A stretch of 64,000 nt of DNA from JBHENC01 sp046262295 (GTDB taxonomy: Bacteria > Acidobacteriota > Blastocatellia > Pyrinomonadales > Pyrinomonadaceae). Below are positions 20,267-28,995 of the stretch, in pieces. The notes under the pieces were generated by a model that saw only the letters and a program-made list of their open reading frames with translations, had not been told where the DNA came from and searched no databases. A program made the translations under genes and the position numbers. Each line of letters opens with the position of its first letter. Within the stretch, counting starts at the first letter, position 1. Location: contig JBHENC010000010.1 of the NCBI GenBank assembly GCA_046262295.1, positions 1 to 64,000 on the forward strand, given 5' to 3'.

Positions 20267-20488
20267 ATGCCGACAACATTAAAGAACTCTGTGAAAGTGC
20301 TGGTAATCACCGTTTTGATAGCAGTGCTTTCAAACTTCGGAGCTATGACTGCTTATGCAGACTTAAGAGTATTCTCTACTGCTGATGATGGAAGTTTCTG
20401 CGCTCATAGCTACGGAAGCAGTTCTGGAGATTTCGATGTTTGCTATGCCGTGAGCACGGGCGAATATACATTCTTCCCACTTTCCTGA
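20267..20488 (+). CDS. Small secreted protein of unknown function (73 aa)
   Basis: The ATG at 20267 has a strong GAAGGAGAA ribosome binding site. Residues 1-31 form a signal peptide (VKVLVITVLIAVLSN, then AMTAYA). The mature part of about 42 residues has two Cys, is rich in Ser, Asp, Tyr and Phe, and looks like a small disulfide-containing peptide. No family is recognised. It precedes an AT-rich secreted protein gene but an inverted repeat lies between them. Confidence 0.6.
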   Translation: MPTTLKNSVKVLVITVLIAVLSNFGAMTAYADLRVFSTADDGSFCAHSYGSSSGDFDVCYAVSTGEYTFFPLS

Positions 20489-20529
20489 TACTTCGGTAAG
20501 GTCTGCTTTTAGTAAGTATTTCTGGGAAT

Positions 20530-20580
20530 TATGGCGCAACTATAACGGAAAAATGAAAGTCGCCGCTAGGTTGCGCCATA
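20530..20580. promoter_or_regulatory. Inverted repeat with 29-base loop
   Basis: TATGGCGCAAC (20530-20540) and GTTGCGCCATA (20570-20580) are a perfect 11-base inverted repeat. The element lies 40 bases after the small peptide gene and 120 bases before the next start. There is no T-run after it. It may be a terminator of the peptide gene or a binding site. Confidence 0.45.
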
Positions 20581-20701
20581 TAACTAATTCGCATCCATTA
20601 TATAGTAAATTTCTCTTGAGGATGTCTGGCTGGTGTAATTAAACTTCACATAACTACTGAAGTGCATTGTCGCATACCGTAGTTATATCGAGAGGAGCCT
20701 T

Positions 20702-22480
20702 ATGAAACGACTTGCTATACTTTCGGCTTGGATGTTTTTTCTAATGTCCTTATCTTATGGTCAATCCATCAAGACCAGGCAGGATAATATTGATAATAAT
20801 GCTGAATTAGAGAAACTCTGGCTACTATCTGATCTCCAAACACTTGAAGCAAAATCTGCGAAACTTGGTTCTCCTCTAGCGCGTGGGTTGGCAAAAGCCG
20901 AAGTTGCGGATGCCGCTTGGTTGCTTGAGCAAACATGGGCAAAAAAGTTGTTGCGCGAAGCATATGAATCCACGCTTCCCAATGAAGAGGAACAATCCAT
21001 GCTTCGCCAAAAACCGGTCGGAGCGCCCCCAACAATACCCTCAAGCGGTGAAATTGCGCGAAATGCCGTACGTGGCCGCATCCTCGGAATTGCTCAGCGA
21101 GACAAAGTCTTCGCTGATGAATTAGCTGGATTAGGTGCGGAGCGGGGCGGTAAACAGAAAGAGAATTATATGTATGCAGACCTTGCCTTTAACTCGATTG
21201 CGACGGGCGATAAAGAAGCTGCGGGCAACTATATTCTTAAAGGGCTTGACGCTGATCCTAGTATTATAAACGCTGGATTTGCCATTCTTGATATAGCGGC
21301 AAAAGACCGACCAGCAGCTGATAAACTTATTTTGCAGTACATCGAACGACTGCGCACTTTTACTCTTTCACAAGCGAACGATAGTGCCTTCAGGGTCTAC
21401 TTTTTGTTGAAGACTCTAATGTTTCCGACTGACAGCTCTCTCGCAATGAAAAATATTTTGTTCAAGAACAGCAATTCCGATATTAAATCTCAACAAATAG
21501 CACAGGCAAGCCCGGCTGTTATAAAAGCATATGTCAGGTATTTAATTGAAAGCCTAAGTGAACTGGAACAGCGAGAACCCGGCAGCGCACGACGATTGCA
21601 CGGTTACTTGCTATCGGCATGGCTTCCTCTAAAGCAGTATGCACCGGAATTGACCGGATCATTTTTAGAGTTGGAGAAGTTAAGCCGCAGGCCGGGCGAA
21701 GATGCCGCGCTGCCTTCCAAATCGCCCGAGGAGGCGAATAAAGAGAAGTACGAGAAACGGCTTAAAGAATCACTCGACAGCGATAACCCGGATGAGTTGA
21801 CGATCAACTTCGCCATCTCGCGCGGGGACTTCGATAAGGCACGCAAGCTGATTGAGAAGCTGCCCGACGGAACACAGAAGACGCAGTTTAGCGAAAGCGT
21901 CAACACGCGCGAAGCCGTCGCACTGGCAACGAAGGGCGATACTTTAAGTGCCCTGTCATTGGCCGAGAGGCTGAATAAAGCCACCTCGATGCTGCAAGTC
22001 TATCCGTTGATTATTAACAAGTGCGCGGCACGCAAGGATCAGCCGTGCGCGATGGATGCGTTTTATCGCGCGGTCGGGAAGATCAAGAAGGCGGATGCTT
22101 CACCTTCCGCGCCGCCCGCAGGCCTTCCGGCGACAATCATTCCGCTAGGCAAAGAGTTTGATCCGGTGCTAATGGGTCTCGGCAAATTAGCGAAGGCGGT
22201 ATTGCCTGCAAGCAAGGAGTTGGCGCTGGATGCGTTGGATGAAATGGTGGGTGCGGCCAATCGTAGCGAACTCGACACCGGTCAGGGGCGAATCGGGTTT
22301 GAGGCGGACGTGTTCAAGCTGCTCGCGCCGAAGAATGAAGGGCGAGTGGAGCAGGCGGCGTTGAATTTGAAAGATGCTTTGCGGCAGATTGTGGCGCTGG
22401 CCGCGATAGATCAATGGAAAGCGAAAGAGCTAACTGATAAAGCCAAGACTGTGCGTAAAGAGAGCGTCACAGGCAAGTAA
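20702..22480 (+). CDS. Secreted helical-repeat protein of unknown function
   Basis: The ATG at 20702 follows GAGAGGAG. A signal peptide (residues 1-20, ending LSYGQ) leads into 570 residues that are almost entirely alpha-helical, with repeats reminiscent of TPR or HAT arrays but no clear consensus (for example ISRGDFDKARKLIEKL and TKGDTLSALSLAERL). No catalytic motif is seen. The first two thirds (to about 21,690) are AT-richer, while the last third is GC-rich like the neighbours. Similar helical-repeat proteins are commonly unannotated in Blastocatellia. A strong bidirectional terminator follows. Confidence 0.7.
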   Translation: MKRLAILSAWMFFLMSLSYGQSIKTRQDNIDNNAELEKLWLLSDLQTLEAKSAKLGSPLARGLAKAEVADAAWLLEQTWAKKLLREAYESTLPNEEEQSMLRQKPVGAPPTIPSSGEIARNAVRGRILGIAQRDKVFADELAGLGAERGGKQKENYMYADLAFNSIATGDKEAAGNYILKGLDADPSIINAGFAILDIAAKDRPAADKLILQYIERLRTFTLSQANDSAFRVYFLLKTLMFPTDSSLAMKNILFKNSNSDIKSQQIAQASPAVIKAYVRYLIESLSELEQREPGSARRLHGYLLSAWLPLKQYAPELTGSFLELEKLSRRPGEDAALPSKSPEEANKEKYEKRLKESLDSDNPDELTINFAISRGDFDKARKLIEKLPDGTQKTQFSESVNTREAVALATKGDTLSALSLAERLNKATSMLQVYPLIINKCAARKDQPCAMDAFYRAVGKIKKADASPSAPPAGLPATIIPLGKEFDPVLMGLGKLAKAVLPASKELALDALDEMVGAANRSELDTGQGRIGFEADVFKLLAPKNEGRVEQAALNLKDALRQIVALAAIDQWKAKELTDKAKTVRKESVTGK

Positions 22481-22502
22481 AGATTTACAGCTTGCGCGAT
22501 AT

Positions 22503-22550
22503 AAAAGAGCGAAGGGGACGATTAAATGCAATCGTCTCCTTCGCTCTTTT
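22503..22550. terminator. Bidirectional rho-independent terminator
   Basis: A 21-base arm starting AAAAGAGCGAAGG at 22503 pairs with the arm ending CTTCGCTCTTTT at 22550 around a short aaatgc loop. Both ends carry A/T runs. It lies between the convergent genes ending at 22480 and 22587 and can serve both. Confidence 0.85.
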
Positions 22551-22586
22551 GCCTCGAACGCGAACTCAATCGCGTGGGCGGCGCGC

Positions 22587-24215
22587 TTACTGTGGTATGA
22601 CGGTGAATTTGGCGGAGGGCGAAAGCGTTTGGCCGGAGACGCGGTCGCGTATGCGGACGACGATTTCGTATTCACCGTTCGCTAGATTCTGTGTGCCGAC
22701 AAGTCTGGCGAGCGTCAGGCGTTGACCGGCGTCGGACATACCCTTCCAATCTTCGGTTTGCTTGGCGATCTCTTTACCGTCTTTCATCAATACGTAGTCG
22801 GCGTCAATCGAAGGCCGCAAGGTGGTCTGGTCAATCCCCGCGTTATAGATTTGCAAATAAATGCCGATGGGTTCGCCGCGCTTGTAAATGCCGGAGACAT
22901 TCGGAATCACTTTGTTGTTGCCGATGACAAACTGCCCGACAGCCGGTTGATTGCCGAGACTTTGAAGGCGCGCCGCGAGCACCAGCGTTGAAGTGGAAAG
23001 CTGCTGCACGTCGTATTTCGGAACCGTAAAGCCGACGTGACGAACGCCGGTTGCGCCGGATGTCACGTCGCGGACGATCACGTCAACCTTATAAGTTCCG
23101 GGCGGCAGCGCGACGGCTTTCTGGTAAGCGGATTTGCGTTCTTTGGCATCGGCCAGTTCGATGGGCGTCGCAGTGGTCGTCACGGGGTCTTCAAAAATGC
23201 CCGCGCGCCTGCCGGAGACGCTTGTGATGCGCCCGAAGATGTTCATCTTCGCCTGTTGAATGCCGCCGCTATCGGCGAAGGTCAAATCTTTGTTTTCGGT
23301 CTGAATGGTGAAGGCCGTCACCACGCGCTCGTCCGATTGGCGGAAAAAGTCTATCCGCATATCGAAGTTGAGCGGGTTTTCGTCAATCGAAGGCGTATTG
23401 ACCGCCGACGCCAGATCATTGAACTTGATTTGCGGCGGACGGCTGAGATCGGCCAGAAGCTGAAGCTTCGTGAACGGGTTATCCGCTTCCCGCTGAAAGC
23501 TGCCGTTATTGTTGCCAATCCCGGAGATGCGATCCGCTTTGCTGGAAAGTCCGAGTTGCTCCGAAAGCGTCAACCCCGCGCCAGGAACATTAAGCAGCGC
23601 GTCCTTTTCATTGGGCGAGCGCGCGATACGATATTCGCCCGTGCCGGTCGGATCAACGAACTCTATTTCAACGCCGGAGCCGACGCCCGGTATGTATCGG
23701 TAGAACCATGTCTCGAAAGGATAAGTCGTGGTCGAGCCGCCGCCCTCGTAAGATTGACGCTCGTAGGTTCCGCCCGCCGGATGCGATTCGACTTCGTTGG
23801 GCTTGCCGAACGTAATGTAGATGCGCCCGCGATCCGTCTTCCAGCCGGGGATGCCGGAAGCATAATGCTCGTTAGCATAGGCGATGCGCTCGTAATACTC
23901 TTCCTTGTATTCGTTCTCGTCCGTGTCCGGGTCTGGATCGCGTCGTCGCCAGAAGTCCTCAATATAAGCTTCGCGCTCTTCATCGGTCTGAAGCTTTTTG
24001 AAGGCCGCGCGTTCTTTGTCCGTGATGATGTACGCGACATCCTTTTCAAGCCAGTCTTTGTAAGCCCTTTTGACTTCGGGCTTGACGTTGCGCGCGCGAT
24101 CCTGCGGGTCGTCCTGTGCCTTGCGCTGCTTTTTCTGCGCGAGTGCGGGCGCGACGAGAAGCGCCAGCGCCACAAGCGAGAGAATTAAACGACGCATGAA
24201 ATTTTGCTTGAACAT
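22587..24215 (-). CDS. GWxTD-domain secreted protein
   Basis: The signal peptide (hydrophobic LILSLVALALLVAPALAQ, residues 10-27) is followed by a basic linker and the GWxTD domain: IEDFWRRRDPDPDTDENE, then IPGWKTDRGRIYITFGKP. The C-terminal half is predicted to be beta-rich with extracellular-type repeats. The family is abundant in Acidobacteriota and Bacteroidota and has no firmly known function. The ATG at 24215 has AGGAG 11 bases upstream; the second Met at residue 7 is an alternative. It is transcribed alone towards the terminator at 22503. Confidence 0.88.
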   Translation of the reverse strand: MFKQNFMRRLILSLVALALLVAPALAQKKQRKAQDDPQDRARNVKPEVKRAYKDWLEKDVAYIITDKERAAFKKLQTDEEREAYIEDFWRRRDPDPDTDENEYKEEYYERIAYANEHYASGIPGWKTDRGRIYITFGKPNEVESHPAGGTYERQSYEGGGSTTTYPFETWFYRYIPGVGSGVEIEFVDPTGTGEYRIARSPNEKDALLNVPGAGLTLSEQLGLSSKADRISGIGNNNGSFQREADNPFTKLQLLADLSRPPQIKFNDLASAVNTPSIDENPLNFDMRIDFFRQSDERVVTAFTIQTENKDLTFADSGGIQQAKMNIFGRITSVSGRRAGIFEDPVTTTATPIELADAKERKSAYQKAVALPPGTYKVDVIVRDVTSGATGVRHVGFTVPKYDVQQLSTSTLVLAARLQSLGNQPAVGQFVIGNNKVIPNVSGIYKRGEPIGIYLQIYNAGIDQTTLRPSIDADYVLMKDGKEIAKQTEDWKGMSDAGQRLTLARLVGTQNLANGEYEIVVRIRDRVSGQTLSPSAKFTVIPQ

Positions 24216-24463
24216 TGTTCGGGCAACTCCTGTCTTACTCTGGGGAAACTTGTGCGAACATCGCTCGCTCCGAGCGGTCGCAGACTTTAACGATTAAATA
24301 CTTTCTAGAAGATGAAAACCGGGAGTTAAAACTTTATCTCTATACGATTTGCTGAACCGTTGGCAGCACCGTGAAACATTGATTTTAGAATTCCACAGCT
24401 AATAGAGTCAAGATGCGCCGAAGGCATCGTCCGGTTGCCTTAAATTACGTGATAAACGCAGGT

Positions 24464-25537
24464 TTAGGTTTGCGTGCGCGGTCTGGCGGAGACCCACGCG
24501 ACGAAAATCGAGATTACGTAGAGAATGAGCATCGGCGCGGCGAAGAGCATCATGTTGGGCACGTCGTTGGTCGGCGAAAGCACTGCCGCCGAGATCAGAA
24601 TCACGATCAGCGACGTGCGCCAGATGTGTATCAGAAAGCGCGCCGTGACGAGGCCGATGCGCGCCAGCACGTATGTAATCGCGGGCATCTGAAACACGAT
24701 GCCCATGCCGAGCATCACTAGAATGATGAAATCGAAATAATCGTCGGCCTTCAAATAAAGGCGGAAGTCTTTGCCGAGTCCGAGCAGATAGGCCGCCGCA
24801 GGTGGAAAAATCACGTAGTAGGCGAAGACCGCGCCGATGAAAAAGGAGATGCTCGAAAGAAGTATAAAGGGCACGGCGTAGCCGCGTTCGTGCGGGTAGA
24901 GGCCGGGCGAAACGAACGCCCAGATTTGCCACAGCAGAAAAGGCACGGCGATGCACACCGCCGTATAAAGCGAAACTTTGATGTAGAGCGAGAAGGGTTC
25001 AATCGCCGTGTTGACGATTAGCTTTTCATCAAGGCCGGGCGCGCCGCCGCTTGGCCGCGCGTTGAAATCGATCGGCAGCCGCACGCCCTTCGGCACGACC
25101 GTGTTTCCGGCAATCAGCGGCTCGTCCATAAAAAGCCCCGTATTGCCATTCGCGTCTTTCGCAACGCGCGCCAGCACCGATGTGCCGACGGGAATCACGC
25201 TCGTCCCGATCTTCGTTGATTCGGCAAAAGTGTAGCGGCTGACGTCGCCTTCTTTCAGCGAGCTGAGCGGCAGAATCTGTTCCTGTCCGGTCATGCCTCC
25301 GAGCGGAAGCTGGCGGCGTTGCGCGTCGGCGAGGGCGCGCTGCACGGGACGCGCGAGAAAATTGTAGATGTAATTGGAAACGAACCAGCAGCCCAAAAAG
25401 ACGACGAAGATGAAGACGAGCGAACGGATCAGTCGGCTGCGCAGTTCGTCCAGATGCTCCAGAAAAGACATCTGCACGCCGGGTTCTTCGGCGTCTCCCT
25501 GCGTCTCGCCGTTTCTTGTTCCTAAAAGTGTCGCCAT
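24464..25537 (-). CDS. tatC: Sec-independent protein translocase TatC with enlarged first loop
   Basis: The membrane receptor for twin-arginine signal peptides. FLEHLDELRSRL is the standard cytosolic start (residues 25-36), followed by TM1, then later helices with SPGLYPHERGYAVPF and SPTNDVPNMMLFAAPML typical of TatC. At 357 residues it is about 100 longer than usual: the first periplasmic loop (roughly residues 65-165) holds an insertion with a beta-rich, SAF-like look (IPVGTSVLARV, VVPKGVRLPI). It lies 27 bases after tatA/B. The start may instead be the Met at codon 23. Confidence 0.92.
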   Translation of the reverse strand: MATLLGTRNGETQGDAEEPGVQMSFLEHLDELRSRLIRSLVFIFVVFLGCWFVSNYIYNFLARPVQRALADAQRRQLPLGGMTGQEQILPLSSLKEGDVSRYTFAESTKIGTSVIPVGTSVLARVAKDANGNTGLFMDEPLIAGNTVVPKGVRLPIDFNARPSGGAPGLDEKLIVNTAIEPFSLYIKVSLYTAVCIAVPFLLWQIWAFVSPGLYPHERGYAVPFILLSSISFFIGAVFAYYVIFPPAAAYLLGLGKDFRLYLKADDYFDFIILVMLGMGIVFQMPAITYVLARIGLVTARFLIHIWRTSLIVILISAAVLSPTNDVPNMMLFAAPMLILYVISIFVAWVSARPRTQT

Positions 25538-25564
25538 TAAAATCGGTCTGCTATTTGAAGCGCT

Positions 25565-26107
25565 TTACAGCCAATCGCGTTTGCGTTGCGGGGCAAGAGT
25601 CGAAGAAGGCGCGCCGCTGCCGCTTGGATTAATGATGTCATATGGCGCATCGAGCGATTGCGTTGTGGCGCTGTTTGTCGCGCTTGAATCGCCAGCTATC
25701 TCTTGCGTGGACGATTGGGGTGGTTCTGTTGCAACTGATACGTAAGGTGTCGCGGCGGTGCGGGCAACGGTCGCGTCGGCGGCAGCTGGCATGAGCGTGT
25801 TCGGTGTTGTCGCAGCACCGGCGGTCGGAAGCATCGCGGCGTTGCTCGCTTCGCCCGCCCGCATCGTGGAGTTATCTTCAGGAATCATCGCGCGTTCGAT
25901 TTTGGCTTCGTGCGTCGCTTCATCGGCGCTGACTTCCTGCTCCCAAGTGCGCTTGAAATCTTCGGACGCGCGCTTGAATTCGTTCAAGCTCTTGCCGAGC
26001 GAGCGGCTGAGTTCCGGCAGTTTGCGTGGCCCGAAGAGGACGAGTGCCGCGACCAGAATCACCAGCACTTCAGTCGTCCCCAAAAATTCAAGAAATAGCG
26101 GAAACAA
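25565..26107 (-). CDS. Tat translocase subunit TatA/TatB
   Basis: A single-span Tat subunit: short N-terminal helix FLGTTEVLVILVAALVLFG, hinge FGPRKLPELSRSLGK, then an amphipathic helix FKRASEDFKRTWEQE. The 110-residue tail is acidic to Ala/Thr/Pro-rich and probably disordered. The Glu in the helix and the long tail make TatB-like function possible; as the only copy here it could do both jobs. The start is apparently a TTG at 26107, giving the family-standard MF start. It forms an operon with tatC. Confidence 0.87.
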   Translation of the reverse strand: MFPLFLEFLGTTEVLVILVAALVLFGPRKLPELSRSLGKSLNEFKRASEDFKRTWEQEVSADEATHEAKIERAMIPEDNSTMRAGEASNAAMLPTAGAATTPNTLMPAAADATVARTAATPYVSVATEPPQSSTQEIAGDSSATNSATTQSLDAPYDIINPSGSGAPSSTLAPQRKRDWL

Positions 26108-26219
26108 TTTTAACGTCCTACTTTCTTCACAAAGCGCGTCCGTCGCTTCTCAAAAAGAGCCGGAAGATGACGGCAGCGCGCAAGAAAACTTATCTCGTCG
26201 CCGTCTTCTCAAATTTCTT

Positions 26220-26621
26220 TCAGGCTTTGTCGTTGTACTCCGGCGGATAATAGATTACTTCGATGGCACGCCCGCCGCCGATGCCCTTTGTGTAAAAAGA
26301 GACGGAGCGATCACGATGCTCTTTAACGGGACGCCGCTCGCGCGCCGCCGCCTGCTCCAACTCTTCGCGCGTTTCGACACGCAAGCCCATGTGCGGCGGA
26401 TGCTTCGAGTTGGCGGGAAGAAGCGCGATGCCGAAGCCACGCGAATCGCGCAGCATCGCCCAGTCCTCATACAAAGTTTCGAGGCGAAAACCGATGCGTT
26501 CGTACTCCTGCACGTCGCGCTGCAAATCCGTTGATTCCAACGCAATGTGATCCACCACGCCCGCAAAGCGTTGCTCGCTCTCCGCCTGCACCGGCTGACT
26601 CGTTGAAGGTTCCTGTTGCAT
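26220..26621 (-). CDS. Glyoxalase/bleomycin-resistance (VOC) superfamily protein
   Basis: A small VOC-fold protein. GVVDHIALESTDLQRDVQEY opens the first beta-alpha-beta-beta-beta module with a His metal ligand. PHMGLRVET carries a second His, and AIEVIYYPPEY ends with a Glu at the usual ligand position. The start ATG at 26621 omits an unlikely 27-residue extension. The substrate cannot be told. It is upstream of tatA/B on the same strand with about 110 bases between. Confidence 0.82.
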   Translation of the reverse strand: MQQEPSTSQPVQAESEQRFAGVVDHIALESTDLQRDVQEYERIGFRLETLYEDWAMLRDSRGFGIALLPANSKHPPHMGLRVETREELEQAAARERRPVKEHRDRSVSFYTKGIGGGRAIEVIYYPPEYNDKA

Positions 26622-26954
26622 AATCAAAACTCTTTTCGTGTTTCTCGTCTCACATCGAAATTGTTCGGCGTAAAAGAGATTGTAGCGCGTCTCGCCACGC
26701 AACGTCTAACGGGGAAACGAATCAGTGCGCTTTTTAGCGTGCGCGAAATACGCTTGACAGCCACGCCGCTCGCGGGCGAATCTCTCAAGCTAATTAACAA
26801 GGAAGAGGGAAGGGTTTGTACAAAAATAGGTGGTTTTTGTGCAAGTGGGATTCTGCTCAAATTTAACGTACAACATAGCTTTGCTCGAAGGTGTATGCCT
26901 TTTTTAGCTAAGACAATCCGATATTATGAAAGCTACTTCGGTGAGGCGTTAAAT
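26622..26954. other. AT-rich intergenic stretch
   Basis: No gene is recognised. The sequence becomes AT-rich towards 26,950, marking the edge of the accessory patch that continues to 29.0 kb. The promoter of the VOC gene presumably lies at the left end. Confidence 0.4.
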
Positions 26955-26985
26955 AAAAAGGCGGCTCTACCAAGAGCCGCCTTTT
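26955..26985 (-). terminator. Rho-independent terminator
   Basis: GGCGGCTC (26960-26967) pairs with GAGCCGCC (26974-26981) around taccaa, with A-run before and T-run after. It lies 20 bases beyond the stop of the minus-strand gene at 27008 and ends its transcript; it could also act on the plus strand. Confidence 0.85.
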
Positions 26986-27007
26986 ACTCGAAGCTTGACA
27001 GATTTAT

Positions 27008-27994
27008 CTATCGCGCTCTTTGCAGAAACACATCGTAAGCCCAGCGTCCGAGATCAGCATGGTTTGTGCCGTACACCTTCGCTCTGTACCGAAAGCGATT
27101 GCCGCTTTCATCAACTCTGCCGGATTCTTTATAGTTTAGCGCAAGGGATTCTAATCTCAACTCCGCCAACGTGTGAAGCTCACTTGCTTCCGAGAGGCCA
27201 TTATGGTTCACATCCTGCCACAGTCTTAGCTGTGAGAAGATACCGTCACGATTATCTATCACTGCATCATTATTGCCACCCTTCTCTGACTTATCGTATT
27301 CCGCGAGAGCGAGAAAGCCGTTCGGAGTAGCGGCTACGGGTTGCGGTGTGAAGTTGCCGAAGAGTTCCGCGCCGCTGTCTATCGTACCGTTACCGTTTCT
27401 GTCCAGCGCCAGCCATGCATCATCTGAATTGGCAGCTGTCCACGAGATTCTCATCGAGTGGCCGCTATTGGTGATGTCGAAGTCAACGCCGCTTTGTGCA
27501 TCTGTGAGATTGAAACCATTGCCTTGTGTGTCAATGACAATGGGTGAGATACACCCTTGACCGAAGCAGATTTGCTCCGGGCTGCACCAATTGCACCTCT
27601 CTTCAGGTGTCGGTGTTGGCGTCGGTGTTGGCGTCGGTGTTGGACAATCCAAGGCATAGAAATTTGGACAATATAGCGTCAACCCCTCAAATTCACAGCT
27701 AGTGTCTATCCGAAATAGGATTCCACAAGAAAAACCGTCCATGCCGCAGTTGTTGCTTGTTTGAACATCATCTGCGCGACCACAGCTGCATTGAGCACCC
27801 TCTTCAATTCCCTTCATATTGGCGCATGAAGTATTGCCGGGGCAACATACGTCAGAAAGAAAGGAATTCTTAGGCTCCCAAGACGAACCAGGAGAATAAG
27901 CCGCTTTAGTAAAAACAGGCACTCTACCTGTTTCAGTGCTCAATTGCTGAATTGCTGTGGTAGGGTTACTACAAGTTTTTTTTACTGTGTACAT
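27008..27994 (-). CDS. C-terminal part of a split secreted protein (EF-hand-like repeats)
   Basis: The 328-residue frame lacks a signal peptide and a good ribosome binding site at its ATG (27994). It has a Cys-rich first third (CCPGNTSCANMK, CSCGRADD), a PTPTPTPTPTPT linker, then a domain with calcium-type loops DRNGNGTIDSGAELFGNF and DVNHNGLSEASEL. This C-terminal pattern is frequent in secreted Acidobacteriota proteins. It overlaps the upstream gene end inside a run of eight As; removing one A joins both frames exactly. It is therefore best read as the second half of one gene. Confidence 0.75.
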   Translation of the reverse strand: MYTVKKTCSNPTTAIQQLSTETGRVPVFTKAAYSPGSSWEPKNSFLSDVCCPGNTSCANMKGIEEGAQCSCGRADDVQTSNNCGMDGFSCGILFRIDTSCEFEGLTLYCPNFYALDCPTPTPTPTPTPTPEERCNWCSPEQICFGQGCISPIVIDTQGNGFNLTDAQSGVDFDITNSGHSMRISWTAANSDDAWLALDRNGNGTIDSGAELFGNFTPQPVAATPNGFLALAEYDKSEKGGNNDAVIDNRDGIFSQLRLWQDVNHNGLSEASELHTLAELRLESLALNYKESGRVDESGNRFRYRAKVYGTNHADLGRWAYDVFLQRAR

Positions 27995-28565
27995 CTATCG
28001 ATTTACCACCTGTTGTGACAAAACCTGTGCCGTCTCCGAAGTTAAGCTCATGGGATTGAATAATAATCTTTTTAGGTTCCGATTTCGGAAGATTTCTTTC
28101 AGCGGCAAACCTCTCCCATCCTCTCACTTGGGATTCGGGGATTTTGAAGACGTAGCTCTCTCCCGGCTTGAGCGGCACATCGTCGGGTTTTGCTTCGTTT
28201 ACAAGGTCAATTAATGCTGGCCTTCCGTATCTGAGCATATAGCCTAGCGGGAAACCATTCGGACTTATCATCTCCGGCAGCATTACACTAATTTTCAGAT
28301 AGTAAATTGGCTTGGTGGATTTGTTTGTGACTTCAATCTCCAAGTCACGAAGCACATTCTCATTCTGAACATTCTTTACCTTGATCTTTATTGGCAAATG
28401 AGAAGGGATGCGATCTTCCAACGCTCTTTCCTGCGATGAGGATTGCGCTTTACTAAATCCATTGCTGCCTAAAATGGTAGCTAAGGATATCATTCCCAAT
28501 AATATGAATAGTAACGCAATTGGATTTCGGCGTCGAAGAAATAAGAGACCAGTTCGGATTATCAT
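27969..28565 (-). CDS. N-terminal part of a split secreted protein
   Basis: The ATG at 28565 has an AAAGGAG ribosome binding site. A signal peptide or anchor (IALLFILLGMISLATILGSNG) is followed by a beta-rich domain (KIKVKNVQNENVLRDLEIEV, then KPGESYVFKIPESQ) like the carboxypeptidase-regulatory or transglutaminase-adjacent modules of exported proteins. The frame ends with SKKNL just after an A8 run at 27976-27983. In the other frame the reading continues as SKKTCSNP into the next gene. The joined protein would be about 520 residues. Confidence 0.75.
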   Translation of the reverse strand: MIIRTGLLFLRRRNPIALLFILLGMISLATILGSNGFSKAQSSSQERALEDRIPSHLPIKIKVKNVQNENVLRDLEIEVTNKSTKPIYYLKISVMLPEMISPNGFPLGYMLRYGRPALIDLVNEAKPDDVPLKPGESYVFKIPESQVRGWERFAAERNLPKSEPKKIIIQSHELNFGDGTGFVTTGGKSIDVHSKKNL

Positions 28566-28995
28566 AGGATACTCCTTTTGCAGCAAATGGTTTGGGAGTT
28601 GAGGCTGATTGCTGGAGCATCCGCGATGCCGGCAGAGGAGCCTGTGAATGCGGTCAATTTACGCCTGATATTTTATCATGTCAATCTTTTTGCAAGGTTT
28701 ATGAAGAGACTTTGTTCATGTCCGTCACTTACCAATTATGTAAGATGATAAGTTTTGCATAAAGTTAACAAGCTTGATGATCGTGAGCATGGAACTCTTG
28801 TTAACAAGAAACGAACAGCGAGCGACCCTTATATACTCATTATTAGTGGCTGTCAACTTTATTTTCTATATAATGGAATGACTAAATTTTGCCATGACAA
28901 AAGGTTAATGAAGTATACAGGATATTTTGGATACTTCATTTGTGCAGGAGGCAATTCTTGTGCAAGGCATACAGAGAACGGGAAATCAAAATCAA
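28566..28995. other. AT-rich intergenic stretch
   Basis: No gene is recognised in about 430 bases between divergent genes. A TATAAT at 28869-28874 on the plus strand is the best -10-like string, without a clear -35 at the right distance. The AT-rich composition ends at about 28,990. Confidence 0.4.

Noticed and set aside
23037..24188. 383-codon open frame on the plus strand opposite the GWxTD gene
   Set aside because: Antisense shadow; the minus-strand frame has a signal peptide and a known domain.
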